Shown: positions 34,187-46,348 of the stretch, piece after piece
Numbering within the stretch: position 1 is the stretch's first letter
Layout of the letters: each line of letters opens with the position of its first letter
Assembly (NCBI GenBank): GCA_029204225.1
Contig: MU832167.1
Span: 19,784-83,783 of the forward strand
Source of the DNA: Diphasiastrum complanatum
Taxonomy: Eukaryota; Streptophyta; Lycopodiopsida; Lycopodiales; Lycopodiaceae
DNA length: 64,000 bases
Reading direction: 5' to 3'
The notes under the pieces: generated by a model
What the model was told of the DNA's origin: nothing
What the model saw: only the letters and a program-made list of their open reading frames with translations
The model's database searches: none
Position numbers and translations under genes: made by a program

Positions 34187-35756
34187 ATGTTAAACCAAGG
34201 TATAGTTGGTAATCCATCTTATATCAATAAAGTGTATTGCTCGAAAGGAGAATGTCTAGCATATAACAATTCCAACAATTTATTTATTGATATTAATTTG
34301 CTACTAACATTCATCATAAATTTTTATGGTATTACAAATGAGAATGTCAATAACAATTTGATAGTTGTTCTCAAGTTAGATGATTCTGAAATTATAAAAG
34401 GACAAAAAATGGAGAGAGTCAGTCTTACAATCATGAATGGAGCACTTTCAAATTCAGAAGACTCAAAAGGCCTCAACTTCAGTGTTCAATCAAAAAATGA
34501 TATCTGGTGGTTGGCAGCATTTTAGGTATAGTAGTTCTTTCACATAATCAATAGGGATAATCATTTTAATATGGATTTCATTTGGGAAATCTTCTCTATG
34601 TTAATATTATAAGGCTAAATCACGTTTTTGTTTTCTCTTATAGGTGATGAAAGAAGACCATGACATTCTCTCATGGATATTTAATATAACGTCATATTTT
34701 GCCACCATAAAAAATCACATGGAGTGAATTAAACTCAATATTTCTGGAATTAGCACTTTCAACATAGAATGGCATTTAGTAGGAGATCTAAAGACATTAA
34801 TGTATGTTCAATGTATCTCATGGCGCTAACTCTAAAAACTCTTGTTTGTACTGCATGAAGACAACAAAAGACATGACAAAGAGTATAGGAATATCAAGAG
34901 ATTGAGAAGATCCTAATCGAAAATCTGTGATACCGATTCCTCTTCAAAATGTTCATATCTATACATTGCATGCGGAGGTGTATATTATAGAAAAAATAAT
35001 ATATCTCCACATCTTGTTTGCATGGAATTCCAAGCCAAAGGTATTTGCGAAGAAAGCTAGTTCCAGATTAGAGGATGTGTTGTCTAAAGCAGGCTTACAT
35101 ACAGGCCACGTTAAAATAAAAAAAGACGACAAGCTATCAGGTGAAACGAGAAATATTCCATGCAAGCCGAGCATTGGAGGATCCAAAGCTCGAAGATTTT
35201 TATCAAATTATTCTTGCAAACAATCCAAGATTCAATACTCGGTTTGAAAAGAGATTATTGCTGTAACTCAAGATTTCGAAGAAGAAGATTCTACTCGTAT
35301 ACACAAAGTAGAAGTTTAGAGAAAATTAGACAACATGGTGAAATACTTGAGAAAAGATAAATTTTTTAATACTGATGTACAAATGATATAGAAAACAACC
35401 AGTGAATTTGTGGATGCATTTCGAAGTGCATGGGGTGTTGATCATATAACACATTATATGGTAAAATTTCGATGTTACACTACTATAGACAAATATGTGC
35501 AATTAATTTAGATACTTTTGGTACTGATTTAGATTATGTTTTTATGACATGCAGCACATATTACGGCATCATTCAACATTCTTTGCAAGAAATAGTGGAA
35601 GTCTTAGCATATGGTCATCGCAAAGAATGGAAAAATCTCATTGACAAGCAAGAGCGGCATTTCATAAAAGTACACAACATGGTGGGACTAGCACAAAGAA
35701 CAGCTATATACTGCAACTTTTTCAATGGTTTACAAAAGAATCCAAATTTGTCATAA
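34187..35756 (+). pseudogene. Transposase-like gene T, 3' exons
   Basis: Block d (about 34196-34525) reads IVGNPSYINKVYCSKGECL, INFYGITNENVNNN and KMERVSLTIMNGALSNSED. Block e (34646 on) reads VMKEDHDILSWIFNITSYF, ISTFNIEWHLVGDLKTLM and, after a frame change, ANSKNSCLYCMKTTKDM, then IPLQNVHIYTLHAEVYIIEK and NIPCKPSIGGSKARRFL. The order 'W-H-x-x-G-D-L-K', then a C-x-x-C after ANSK, then an LH-x-E-x-x-IIEK helix, recalls DDE-type transposases of unclassified eukaryotic DNA transposons. I know this only as a family resemblance. Stops and frameshifts show it is inactive. Downstream frames (35472-35756) are probably its degenerate C-terminus. Confidence 0.5.
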
Positions 35757-35819
35757 TACAAAATCGACGGATTATAAAAAAATTTCAAAAAGCATGCAAT
35801 TTTTTACGAGCCAATAGGC

Positions 35820-36223
35820 AACAGAGATACAAAAGATATAGATCAATGGAAATTTGGGTGAAGACAACTCGTTCAGTTCACTGATCCAACTAAGGGCATC
35901 TGCAACTTAATTAGAGCTCTTTCTCAAAACATTGATTCAATTTCTCATTCCAAACAACAGGCAGACTAGGTTGATTCCTCTTTTTCTTTTTATTAACAAA
36001 CCCTTTTGTCAGATTATTTAGCGGAGCTGCTAACTTAGCATAATCCTCAATCAATTTCTTGAAGAAAAGTGTAAATCCTAAAAATGACTTTACTTGCCTC
36101 AATAGTTCCCGAAAGTTGGCCACTCAAACACAATCTTGATTTTATCCTCGTCAATCTTGATCCCATTAACTGTGATCTTATGACCGAAATAAAGCAACTT
36201 TTGCTTAAAGAATTTACACTTGG
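35820..36223 (-). pseudogene. Gypsy J: reverse transcriptase end and RNase H remnant
   Basis: Minus translation gives CKFFKQKLLYFGHKITVNG, VKSFLGFTLFFKKLIEDYA, KLAAPLNNLTKG, VVWNEKLNQCFEKEL. After a deletion that removed the RNase H core it gives VADALSWISELNELSSPKF. The order and strand fit the integrase at 26105-27770, so gene T and copia N (27774 to about 35800) probably sit within one gypsy. The fragment ends at the LTR starting at 36224. Confidence 0.85.
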
Positions 36224-36602
36224 TGTAGCAACCACTAGGGACAATCCCCTAAGATGAGGATAGGAAAACACAAGAGGGACTTTGGAGCAAAACCACCCAA
36301 CCAATCCTAGATCCCTCTTGGAGATACCTCCTGGATCTAGCCCCCAAGCCATGCCATGTGATAGCAAGAGGAGAAGAGCTCAATAGGTAACCTAGACCAA
36401 AGTCATCGACGAGATTATCTCTATCTCAATTTATAGAGAGTAGGATCCTGTGCATGAGCATGCAATCCCCATGTAGTTCAACTATAAATAGGTCATAGCT
36501 CTTCATGAATACATCTTGCCTATGTCAGTCACAAGTACATGCACTACTCCATATGTCTCAATTAGAGTGTCTGGGTCCTCTCAAGCTTACTAGTCACCAA
36601 CA
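36224..36602 (-). repeat. Solo-like LTR, gypsy type
   Basis: On minus it starts TGTTGGTGACTAG (36602) and ends GGTTGCTACA (36224), 379 bp. It contains TATAAATAG near 36485 and a segment (AACCACCCAACCA, CCCAAGCCA) resembling part of the gypsy J LTR. One side is gypsy reverse transcriptase and the other is copia integrase, so the flanks do not match (CTTGG versus GGCCT). Confidence 0.6.
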
Positions 36603-36639
36603 GGCCTCGACGTGGAATAAAATCCAGGCATGACCAATA

Positions 36640-37060
36640 AACGCGAACAATGGAGGGCCGATCTACCATATTAGGACTATTCCATGTCCTTAATCGAATA
36701 TCGTTGTTTGTCTTGTGGTGTGTATGATGTAGTCTTCCTGTGAAGGATGTCATGACTGCTACAAAAATTAGCAAATCAATTGGAGATGTATTCTCCACCT
36801 CTATTTGTTCGTATCTGCTTGACTTTCTTTTCTATCCACTTCTCAGCCCAATTTACATATTATGTAAATATCTCAAGAGCTTCTGATTTGTTGTGGATGA
36901 AGTAGACGACAACAATTTACTGAAATCATCGATGAAGGCGATATAGTATCTTGGGCCTCCTAAAGAAACCACATCAAAGGGTCCGCTCTTGTCCATTTTT
37001 TTAAAATGGATTTTGAGAAAGTTCAAAATTAATTGAGAGTTTAGATGTGAAGGCATTGTA
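36640..37060 (-). pseudogene. Copia M: integrase core fragment
   Basis: Minus frames read MDKSGPFDVVSLGGPRYYI, AFIDDFSKLL, ANWAEKWIEKKVKQIRTN, RGGEYISN and TTSYTPQ. This matches copia C at 45842-46348, so M belongs to the same lineage. The second catalytic position reads RTNRGGEY where active enzymes have Asp (D[N/H]GGEY). Several stops are present. Confidence 0.8.
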
Positions 37061-39949
37061 GTGGAGCTTCGACTACAGGAATTTTCTACCTACAAAAATC
37101 CAAAAGCAAAGAAGAAATGTGGGTTGACAAAAGACAATCCAAGTCTCTCAGTCCAAGCATAAAAGATGATTGAGTGATGTTGAAGTGATCAAAGTGATTG
37201 AGTGACTGAACTTGATCAATCTATAGTTTGAATAAGCTCAAATTTGATGTCCTTAAGCTTTCAAATCTTACTCATGAACCATTATTCTTAGTCTGATCTT
37301 TCCATCTGAATAAGTACTCAGAGATGCAACAATATTTAAATTGCTTGCCTCTACTCATGAACTACTAACTCAAATATCCAAAGATACACTAAGCTATAAA
37401 TCTTCCAAATGGGTTGATCTACTCCAAAACAAAAATTCATCACCTTCATGTAATCCTAATTACATAAACCACTGGGTGAATTAACTTCTTTATTTCAGAG
37501 ATCAAATCCAAAAGCTAAAGAAATTCCATCTCAATTTCTTGTTGAAAAATAAGACTTGTTAATACAAATATTCTTAGAATATCCAAATATTCTAAAATAT
37601 TACAATTCAGTCATCTAAAATCCCTAGGAGATCCATCAAGTCTCAAACAACTATAATCCAATCCAGAGCACTATAGTTACTCTGATGAGTTAGTAGCCCC
37701 ATTTCTAGCATCATATGCAAGAAATCAGCACATATCGGTATCTTAATAAATTTATCTGTCTCCTATAAATCTGGAGATATAGACTGAACTTTGCACACAA
37801 GCACTTATAGACTACAATCTGTAAGGTAAGCAAATTCCTCATAAGTAAGCAATTACTTAATGAAAATGCCTGTGAGATCCACACAATCTCAAGTATGGCT
37901 AGAGTAAAGAAATTTAGAGTTCAACCAACACATCTAAATTCTTGACTCACCCAATTGATCAAGGATTACTCATTATCTTAAAAATCCCCACATTTCCTTA
38001 TAAGCTTCTAATGGTCTATAAGTATCAAATTATGATCCGTCAATCATAAACATTTAGAATCTTATGATTCGTCAATCATAATTTACAAGATTCCAAACCA
38101 TACTTAATCATTGAAAGATACTGGAGTATATGTACAACATACAACTCAGGAAATATATAAGAGTCATTCTGAAATCTTTTCCACAAGGAAAAATCACTGG
38201 ATTCCAAGAATATTCTTCCAATCCAATTCTTAACTAGATTATGAGTTCCAAATTCTACAATCATCCAAGTAATTAAAGACTATTTTATACCCATGTCTTT
38301 AACAAGATAACCTTATACAATATCCTAGAACAATATCTAGAGATTACAAAGTCCTACTAAATTCCCAAAATTCAGTCTATTATTCTTAGAACCGTTAGGA
38401 TCCGGTATCCATTTGAGCTCACAGGAATACTATCACTAATGAATCAAAACTATTTCTCAACTGAGAAATACTCATCCAAGAATTCAATTTCCTATGCATA
38501 CAATTTCCTGATGAATCCAAATGACTCATAAATTATGTGTCTTACAAGCAATACACACAAAACAAGCAGTTTCTAGTGAATTCTCTTCACACTGTCTGTT
38601 TTACCAATTAACTTCCACAGGAGTAAATCAACTACTCAAGCTAATTGCTCATGATTTAAAAATCTTAAATGTCTAGGTGCAGATCTTAATTATACTAGTA
38701 TAACACCACATTTAGATCCCTATCCGAATCATTTTTTAAGTTAACCTATAGATCTATCAGAACAGATCTGTTAATTCTACAAGTAATTGTCAAACACAAT
38801 ATTTAATCATATGTCTATGTTCAACAACTACGTTAAGTGCACCAGATAACCTTAGTAACTAGGAATATATACCAGAAAGTGGTTGGTACTATCATCCTGA
38901 ATTCCTATCATCTGAGAGTTACAACTCTTAGGAATAAAGTTATTTCTAGTACAAATGTGAACCAAATATCATTCTCGTTTCATGTCACAATTCACAATTG
39001 ACAAATATGGTCAACTCATGGTCCTATAGATATTCAAAAAAATTCAATTTAATGAATTCCATAAACCGGTGCTATGCAATTCTCTTACAGGGATAACTTA
39101 CAAATCCAAATTACATAACACAATCCCATTTACCTACATAGGTGTCTCATTTTCTTCCTCCCTTAGATTTTTCGGTCACCCAAAAAATTTATTAGTGAAG
39201 GCCCTAAAAGCTCCATTGACACAAGTAAATGCTAGGCTACTTTCATTTTGACCATATAGATCATTTTCATTACTTCGTTAAAGTTGCCTGAAATTAATGA
39301 AAAATCAATAAAATTTGGATCCGAGTACTCTTTTACAATATTCAATACCGAATATAGAGCTACCTCACAAAAATTACGACCTTATTCCATTATTCACTTT
39401 AAGAAGTATCTGAAAAGCTTTAATTTGCCTAATCCTAAAGATCAAAATCATTTAAGATAAGCCTACTGGTGCACAATTAAGCCAAAAAGGAAGAACCGTA
39501 AAAATTATCGTTCAACTCAATTTAGTAGGAGTAATCCTACTCTAGAGTTAAAACGATAAAAAGCACAGTATCGGGGACCCAAAATCTCCACTAACTGGGT
39601 ACTTACCTGAAGAACCAACCCACTACCATTATTTTGTCAAGATCGATTTTTTAAAATTTTAACCGATTACTACAGCTTGACGCAAAAACAACGGTATTAA
39701 GTTCTCAAAAAGCTAGGCTTACAAGTAATTATCAAGTTGATAAGGACTTTCTACAAGCATACTGTTCACAGAGAAGAAAAAACCAAATTCTTTCTACCTC
39801 TTTCCAGGAGGAAATACCCGAAATCGAGTTTATAGCTTTGACACTCATGTCCAAAGAAACCAAAATTCCTCTCACTGGGAGATAGTAACTCAAATTTTTC
39901 GAGTCTCCAAAATCACTTTTGAGAACCATTTTTGAAGTCACTACATGTC
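37061..39949 (-). other. AT-rich stretch, at least partly degenerate gypsy
   Basis: Positions 37300-37520 align with the gypsy J integrase C-terminal region at 27080-27250: both have a GATACACTAAG/GGTACACTAAG segment, AAATCTTCCAAATGGG and TCACCTTCATGTA. This is therefore an old gypsy copy in the same orientation. Beyond about 37560 I cannot follow the homology. Open frames are all short and no motif is visible. Confidence 0.4.
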
Positions 39950-40692
39950 AAGCTTGTAGAACACCTGATAAGACAGATCTTGATTCTACTAACAAAGTGC
40001 ACAGTTTACTTGACAAAGGATGAGAAACGAACGCAAACTCGAAACATTTTTATTCCTAGTTCAAACCTCAGATGTCACGAACAATTCAAGGAATCTTTTG
40101 GATTCTTCTCCAAGTTCAAAGTTGTCATCTGTCGCGAACAATTTGCAAAAGACGAAAATGTCATGAAGAGACAAGTGTCACGAACAATTCGCGAAACACG
40201 AAGCTGAGATGAAGAGATGGATTGTCATGAATAATTCGCAAATAGAATTCATTTGACCTAGAAACAGAGTGTCTATTTGAATATCAACCGTCGTAAACGG
40301 TTAGATCTACCATTACAGAAATAAAAGGCCAAAAGACCTATCCTATAGCAATATAAATACATGTGCACTACTCATTGTAACCAACTCTCAGACACTCAAG
40401 AGATTCTTAGACTCACTCAATCAGAGACACAACAATAGATAAGACAACAAGATATGTATATTGATGATTCAGATTCAGAGTTATAAAAATTCATTTTTGA
40501 TCAATAGTTTTTTATTGTCTAAAAATTGTCTTAAGTTGTCTCTTAATTCCGCATATAAGTTTCGCACGCATATTCAATTAGAGCTAGTACTGTTCTATTA
40601 GATACAAACCCGATTGAAGACACTGATATTAGTTTGATTTATTCAAACTTTCATCGTGTTCTCTGTGAAAGAATAATTACTGTTTTTTGTAG
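39950..40692 (+). repeat. Probable 5' LTR of copia C
   Basis: The right edge is set by the primer-binding site TGGTATCAGAGC (about 40694-40705). A TATA-like AATATAAATAC lies near 40350, with transcription-start-like CTCATTGTAACC after it. The left boundary is not defined, because the 3' LTR of this element is outside the preserved part. TCACGAACAATTCGC-type repeats occur near 40075, 40132 and 40178. Confidence 0.5.
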
Positions 40693-41004
40693 AGTGGTAT
40701 CAGAGCATACAGAATTAAATTTGATACAGTGGTATTAGAGCTTACAAGTTCAAAGCTGATACAGAGATATCAGAATGAATCAGAGTCGATACAGTAGTAT
40801 CTTCGCACCCCTCAGAATTCTTCATGCATCCATCAACAAGCTGTTATATGGAGTTATTCAAAAAATAGAAGATGTCGTCGATCAGTAATATTCAAGCTAG
40901 GATCATACAATCTTGGATCCAGAAGGTTCAAACTACTTGATTTGGAAATTAAAGACTTCACTCTTATTGAAGGGCGAAGGTCTATGGCAATGGGTAGAAC
41001 CAAT

Positions 41005-41683
41005 TATTAAAAATTCACAATTCTAGCTTGACTAGTTTTGGTCATATGACTTGTAAATAGTTAGATGGTCATGATGTGGCTTGTCACACGTGCCAAATAG
41101 CATAGGATTCCATTCATAAGGATGTTTTCAAGTAGACCTAAGTGTTAGAACCTTTGGAATGAGTCCAAATTATGCTTAGATACAAGAGAGAAAAATAGGG
41201 GCTATTTTTGGTAATTTTTGCATTGTTGAGGGAACTCCAAGATTCCAACCCTAACTTGGTAGGGGCGCAAGATCCACCAAAATTAGCATTAGGGATAGGT
41301 TTAGGGCTATTCAAACCTGCCCAAAATCATGATGGATCATGTACATATAGGTGATGATATCTCACGAAAATCAATCAAGCAATTTTATGATTTTTCTCTC
41401 ATAATGGTGCAATTGTTCTCTATGTTCATAATTGTTTGAGTTATTGTGATTACTAATGATTATAGGATTGAATGTAGGTTTGGTGTACAGTACTCAGACT
41501 GTGGGAGGCCATACTTTCACACGTGTGAAGGCTTCTTCAAGGATTTGGGCCATTCAGTGAGGTTCAAGCATAGATTTTTGATGGATTTTGATGGTTCAAC
41601 TTATGCTAATCTGATGAGATCATAATCTATTGTTTCCCTCATCATTTCAAGTGTTTTAGGATCCTTATTTGCTGTTTTTTACA
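41005..41683 (+). repeat. 5' LTR of copia B
   Basis: Starts TATTAAAAATTCAC (TG decayed to TA; the partner has TGTTAAAAATTC) and ends TTTTTTACA. It holds TTCACACGTGTGAA at 41516-41529. It carries about 40 bp (near 41287-41325) absent from the 3' LTR. Confidence 0.94.
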
Positions 41684-41947
41684 TGGTATCAGAGCCTAAA
41701 GGCTGAAATGAGCTAAATCCGTAGTTTTCATTCAATTTAATCACAATTTTTAATCTAAATCTTGTGTAGATTGGATCTTACCATCTAGAATTGATTCTAG
41801 AACTCAAAGTGAGTCAAATACATTGGATATTGGTGTTGTGTGACTTCATTTGCAGGTGTTTAGGTATCTAAAACCAAAGGCAAAGTTTAATTCAATTCAC
41901 ATTACCTAGATAGCAAGTTTTGCTTGCTCCAAGCATTGATTTCTAAG

Positions 41948-43775
41948 CGAGTTTTGGAGGCAAATTTGTTGTTTCAAGGGATGTTATATTTGATGAACAT
42001 CATATGCATATGCTTGAAGAAGGCTCAAGTGATCCAACAATCAAGAAGAAGATGGCCGAGGAGCAAGAGCTTGGTTTTGAGGAGGAGCTCATGGAGGAGC
42101 AAGCACCAAACCCACCTATCACACCAAGGAGATCTTCAAGGGCAAAAGTGGAGCCATCAAGGCTCACATATCAAGGAAAAGGGCAGCAAGTTGAGGGTAT
42201 CTCATCCACTTCTTATGCTTTATCTAGTTTTGAAAAACCATCTAATGTTGAAGATGCATTGAACTCCAAAGAATGGTATAAAGCTATGTTGGATGAGTAT
42301 AATGCCTTGATTGAGAATGAAACTTGATTACTTGTTGATAGACCTCAAAGGAATGTAATAGGATGCAAGTGGGTCTTCAAGCTTAAGTTGAATGCAAATG
42401 GGAGTGTTAACAAACATCAAGCAAGATTAGTTGCAAAAGGTTATGCTCAAGAGAGAGGGATAGACTATGAGGAAACTTTTGCACCCGTGGCCAAGATGGT
42501 CACAATAAGACCAATCATTGCACTTGCATCACATTTTGGATGGATCCTATCTCAAATGGATGTCTCTAATGCTTTCTTGAATGGTTTTTTGGAAGAGGAT
42601 ATCTGTATGGAGCAGCCACAAGGGTTCATCAAGCATGATATGGAGAACAAAGTATGCCATCTCCAAAGAAGCATCTATGGCTTGAAGCAAGCCTTGAGAT
42701 CTTGGAATTCAAGACTACACTGCTATCTTATTTCACTTTCTTTTGTTCAAAGTGAATATGATCCCACTCTTTACATTAAGTTTGATGATGTTAGTATTGT
42801 ACTTTTACTCATTTATGTAGATGACATCATCATTAGTGGAAATAGTGTTGATGGTATTGAAAAAATCATGATAGATCTATTCTTAGAGTTCAAGATGGTA
42901 GATCTAGGGTGTCTTCACTTCATCTTAGGCATAGAGGTACTTAGAGGGTCTGATTTTATCTTTATAAGTCAAGTAAACTATGCTCAAAGTCTTTTGAAGA
43001 AGTTTAAGGTGGAAGTATGCAAAAGTGTTGACACACCAATGGAGCAAGATGTAAAAGTGCCAAATGAAGATGATGAAAGATCCTTCATGGACATCACTTT
43101 GTTTAGGCAACTTATAGGCTCCTTAATGTGGATCACTATAACTAGGCCAGATCCTAGCTTTAGTTGTAGGTTGAGACAATCCATGCAAAAGCCATTGAAT
43201 ATCCATTGGAAAAAGGCTAAGAGGATTCTAAGATACATCTCGGGTACATTGGATTTTGGGATTCTATATAGAGGAGATGTGATTAAACTTCATGCATTTA
43301 GTGATTCAGATTTGCAGGGGACAAGAGGGATAGGAACTCCACAAGTGTCTATTCAACTTTCATAGGATAAGGTGTGGTTTCATGGCTTTCTAAAAAGCAA
43401 GAAACTATATCTCTATCTTCAACTGAGGCCGAGTACAAAGCTTTGACAACCACTACAAAGGAGGTACTTTGGATCAAGAGATTATTGGTGGAGCTAAAGA
43501 TCATGGATTCAGAGGAGGCACCAATCATCTACAATGACAAAATATCAGCCCAACACCTTGCATCTAACCCAATCTTCCATGCAAGATCTAAGCACATTGA
43601 GATATGCCATCACTTTGTGAGAGAAATGGTGCAAGCCAAGGAGATTGCTTTGGAGCATGTTCCAAGCAATGAATGTGTAGCTGATATACTTACTAAACCA
43701 CTTCAAAAGACACCTTTTATGAAGTTCAGATCATTACTTGGAGTGATTAGTAAAGCAATGATTGAACCAAGCTAG
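41948..43775 (+). pseudogene. Copia B: reverse transcriptase and RNase H
   Basis: Starts with DVIFDEHH and a hinge (PRRSSRAKVEPSRLTYQGKG), then WYKAMLDEYNALIENET and a TGA where relatives have Trp. It continues GCKWVFKLKLNANGSV, ARLVAKGYAQERGIDYEET, FAPVAKMVTIRP, MDVSNAFLNGFLEED, SIYGLKQALRSWNS, LLIYVDDIIISGNS, DLGCLHFILGIEV and FRQLIGSLMWITITRPDPS. A one-base deletion near 43316 in the SDSDFAG motif and a TAA shift into VSWLSKKQETISLSSTEAEY, YNDKISAQHLASNPIFHA, RSKHIEICHHFVRE and DILTKPLQK. The YVDD active site is intact. Confidence 0.95.
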
Positions 43776-43789
43776 ATAGTGAGGAGGAG

Positions 43790-44433
43790 TGTTAAAAATT
43801 CACAATTCTAGCTTGACTAGTTTTGGTCATATAACTTGTATATAGTTATATGGTCATGATGTGGCTTGTCACATGTGCCAAATAGCATAGGATTCCATTC
43901 ATAAGGATGTTCTCAAGTAGACCTAAGGCTAAAACCTTTGGAGTCCAAATTATGCTTAGATACAAGAGAGAAAAAAATAGGAGCTATTTTTGGTAATTTC
44001 TACATTGTTGAGGGATCTCCAAGATTCCAACCCTAACTTGGTAGGGATGAAAGATCCACCAAAATTAGCAAAACCGTGATGGATCATGTATATATAGGTG
44101 ATGATATCTCACGAAAATCAATCAAGCAATTTCATGATTTTTCTCTCATAATGGTGCAATTGCTCTCTATGTTCATAATTGTTTGAGTTCTTGTGATTAC
44201 TAATGATTATAGGATTGAATGTAGGTCTAGTGTACATTACTCAGACTGTGGGAGGCTGTACTTTTAAACGTGTGAAGGCTTCTTCAAGGATTTGGGCCAT
44301 TTAGTGAGGTTCAAGCATAGATTTTTTGATGGATTTTGATGGTTCAACTTGTGCCAATCTGATGAGATCATAATCTATTGTTTCCCTCATCAATTCAAGT
44401 GTTTTAAGATCCTTATTTGCTATAATTTTTACA
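43790..44433 (+). repeat. 3' LTR of copia B
   Basis: 644 bp from TGTTAAAAATTC to AATTTTTACA. The CACGTGTG palindrome of its partner is decayed here to AAACGTGTGAA near 44267. Some base changes and a 40-bp gap separate the LTRs, so the insertion is not recent. Confidence 0.94.
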
Positions 44434-45699
44434 CCAATAGAGGAGAAGCTAGTAGCTACTCCTGGCAAAGAACTTCAAGAATGGAGCTTAAGAAATGACA
44501 AAGCTATAGCAATTATTGCATCTTCAGTGCATGAAAATATAATGCTAGATCTTACATCAATTTTGAACGCAAAAGATTTATGGAAAGAATTTCAAACCAA
44601 GAATGAGACTCGATCTCGTAATCAAATCATATTCTTGGAAGACCAATTAACTTATCTACAGTGGGACGGCAAAAACCTGAACACATTCACATGAAAGATA
44701 AAAGACCTATTTACTTCCTTGCAAAATTTTGGCACGAAAAATATAATTTCAAAGGAAAAACAGCTTAGTTATTTTCTTCGGGCCTACCTAGGTCATTCCA
44801 CACAACTCGAACCTTATTGGCGAAAGATGCGACAATGACACTTCAAAAGACAATAGACAGAGTAAAAGAGGAAGTAGAAGCTTGTGAATGCTATGATGAC
44901 AATGGTGATTCCGAAATTGCTCTATTTACTTAGAAGAATAAATCTTCTAAGAAGTCTAAGTTTAAGAGGGAGTCATCTAAAAATAATGAGTCTAAGACAA
45001 ATGATCAACAATATGGAAAACAATAGAAAAATTTTGGTGATAAGAATATCTGCAACAGATGCAGAAGATTAGGTCACACAGAAGATAAGTGTTGGTTAAA
45101 TCCAAAGATTGAATGCATCCATTGTCATAAACAAGGTCATGCAGCAGTAGACTGTTATCAAAATCCCATAAACAAAAAGGAGCAAAATCGAAGCAAACCT
45201 TCAGAATCAAACTATGTCGAAGACAAAGCAGAATGTTCCAGAGCAGTAGAAGACAGGGCAACATGGAACTTAGCAGCATATTTAGTACTGATCTATGTTG
45301 TTCAAGAAAATTCAATTCGATAAGTAGTACTTGATCCGGGAGCCACCTCACATTTTGTTTCCTCGAAACAAATTCTATTTGAGTACAAGAAGACAAACTA
45401 TTCGAGATTCATTATACTTGGAGACGGTTCTAAGCATGTGGTTGATGGAACTGGTGTACTATGGCTAGATACAAATCAGGGTGACAAGAAACTGGATCAA
45501 GTTCTCTATGTCCCTACTCTTGACAAAGATCTTCTATCCGTAGCTAAGATAGTCAATATAGACATTTAGTAACCTTCACAAAGAGGTAAAATGTTCGAGG
45601 AATATTTTGATAACCTGGTTGTTAAAGACAACAGAGAAAAAATTTGTACCACTTGAACATTCGAACAAGAATCGAACAAGTGAATCAAACTCAGGAATC

Positions 45700-46348
45700 A
45701 ACAGATATATTGTGGCACAAGAGGCTATGTCACATGAACATGGAAGACTTGTACCAAGCGAACAAAAGTCAGAGAATTCAAGGAGTCAATATCAAAAGTA
45801 GAGATATTTGAACTACCTGCAAATCCTGCCTTAAAGGCAAGATGACTAGAACACCTTTCAGTAAGGATGTTTATAAAGCAACTAAGGTACTCGAAATTGT
45901 GCATTTAGATATTTGTGGACCATTCGGAGTATTGTCGTTGGGTGATGCAAAGTACTTCATAACGTTTATTGATGACTTCAGCAAGTTCGTTGTGGTCTAC
46001 TTTATTCGTACTAAATTTGAAGCTTTCGAGAAATTCGTTGAGTATACGAATTGGGCTGAGAAGCAGACAAACAATAAGTTAAAGCAAATTCGCATAGATC
46101 ATGGAGGTGAGTACATTTCCAACGAATTCAAGGCTTACTATACTGATTGAGGTATTATGCATACGAAGACTGCATCATACACACCTCAGCACAATGGAAT
46201 AGCTAAACGAAGAAATTGTACACTTATGAAAGTTGCAAGGTGTATGATGGCTCATGCGAAAGCACCAAAACAATTGTGGGCAGAAGTAGTGGCTACATCA
46301 AATTATCTTCAGAATCGTATTCTGAAATCTCGAATACTGGAAAAATAG
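45700..46348 (+). pseudogene. Copia C: integrase, truncated
   Basis: Reads LWHKRLCHMNMEDLYQANK, TCKSCLKGKMTRTPFSK (HHCC zinc domain), VHLDICGPFGVLSLGD, FITFIDDFSKFVVVYF, EKQTNNKLKQIRIDHGGEYI and YTPQHNGIAKRRNCTLMKVA. The two catalytic Asp are present. The catalytic Glu of the NGxAERKN motif is Lys here (IAKRRN), a G-to-A change that would inactivate the enzyme. Frame stops at 45799 and 46148. Homology ends near 46345 where LTR D begins. Confidence 0.88.

Larger units (their letters stand above)
41005..44433 (+). mobile_element. Copia B, LTR to LTR, nested in copia C gag
   Basis: A 3.4-kb element with LTRs 41005-41683 and 43790-44433, primer-binding site TGGTATCAGAGCC (41684-41696), polypurine tract GAGGAGGAG (43781-43789) and target duplication CCAAT (41000-41004 and 44434-44438). 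Removing it and one duplication restores the copia C gag frame (..WVEP-IEEK..). Gag, protease and integrase are deleted. Only the RDVIFDE hinge, reverse transcriptase and RNase H remain. Confidence 0.96.
40876..45570 (+). pseudogene. Copia C: gag and protease, split by copia B
   Basis: Gag begins near 40876 (MSSISN; a frameshift, then LDPEGSNYLIWKLKTSLLLK, GEGLWQWVEP). It is interrupted after VEP by copia B (41005-44433) and resumes at 44439 with EEKLVATPGKELQEWSLRND, WKEFQTKNETRSRNQIIFL and LTYLQWDGK. Two standard zinc knuckles follow: CNRCRRLGHTEDKC and CIHCHKQGHAAVDC. The protease reads VLDPGATSHFVSS, with Pro in place of the Ser/Thr of the D[S/T]G active site. Multiple stops and frameshifts make it inactive. 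Two knuckles are less usual than one in copia gag. Confidence 0.88.
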
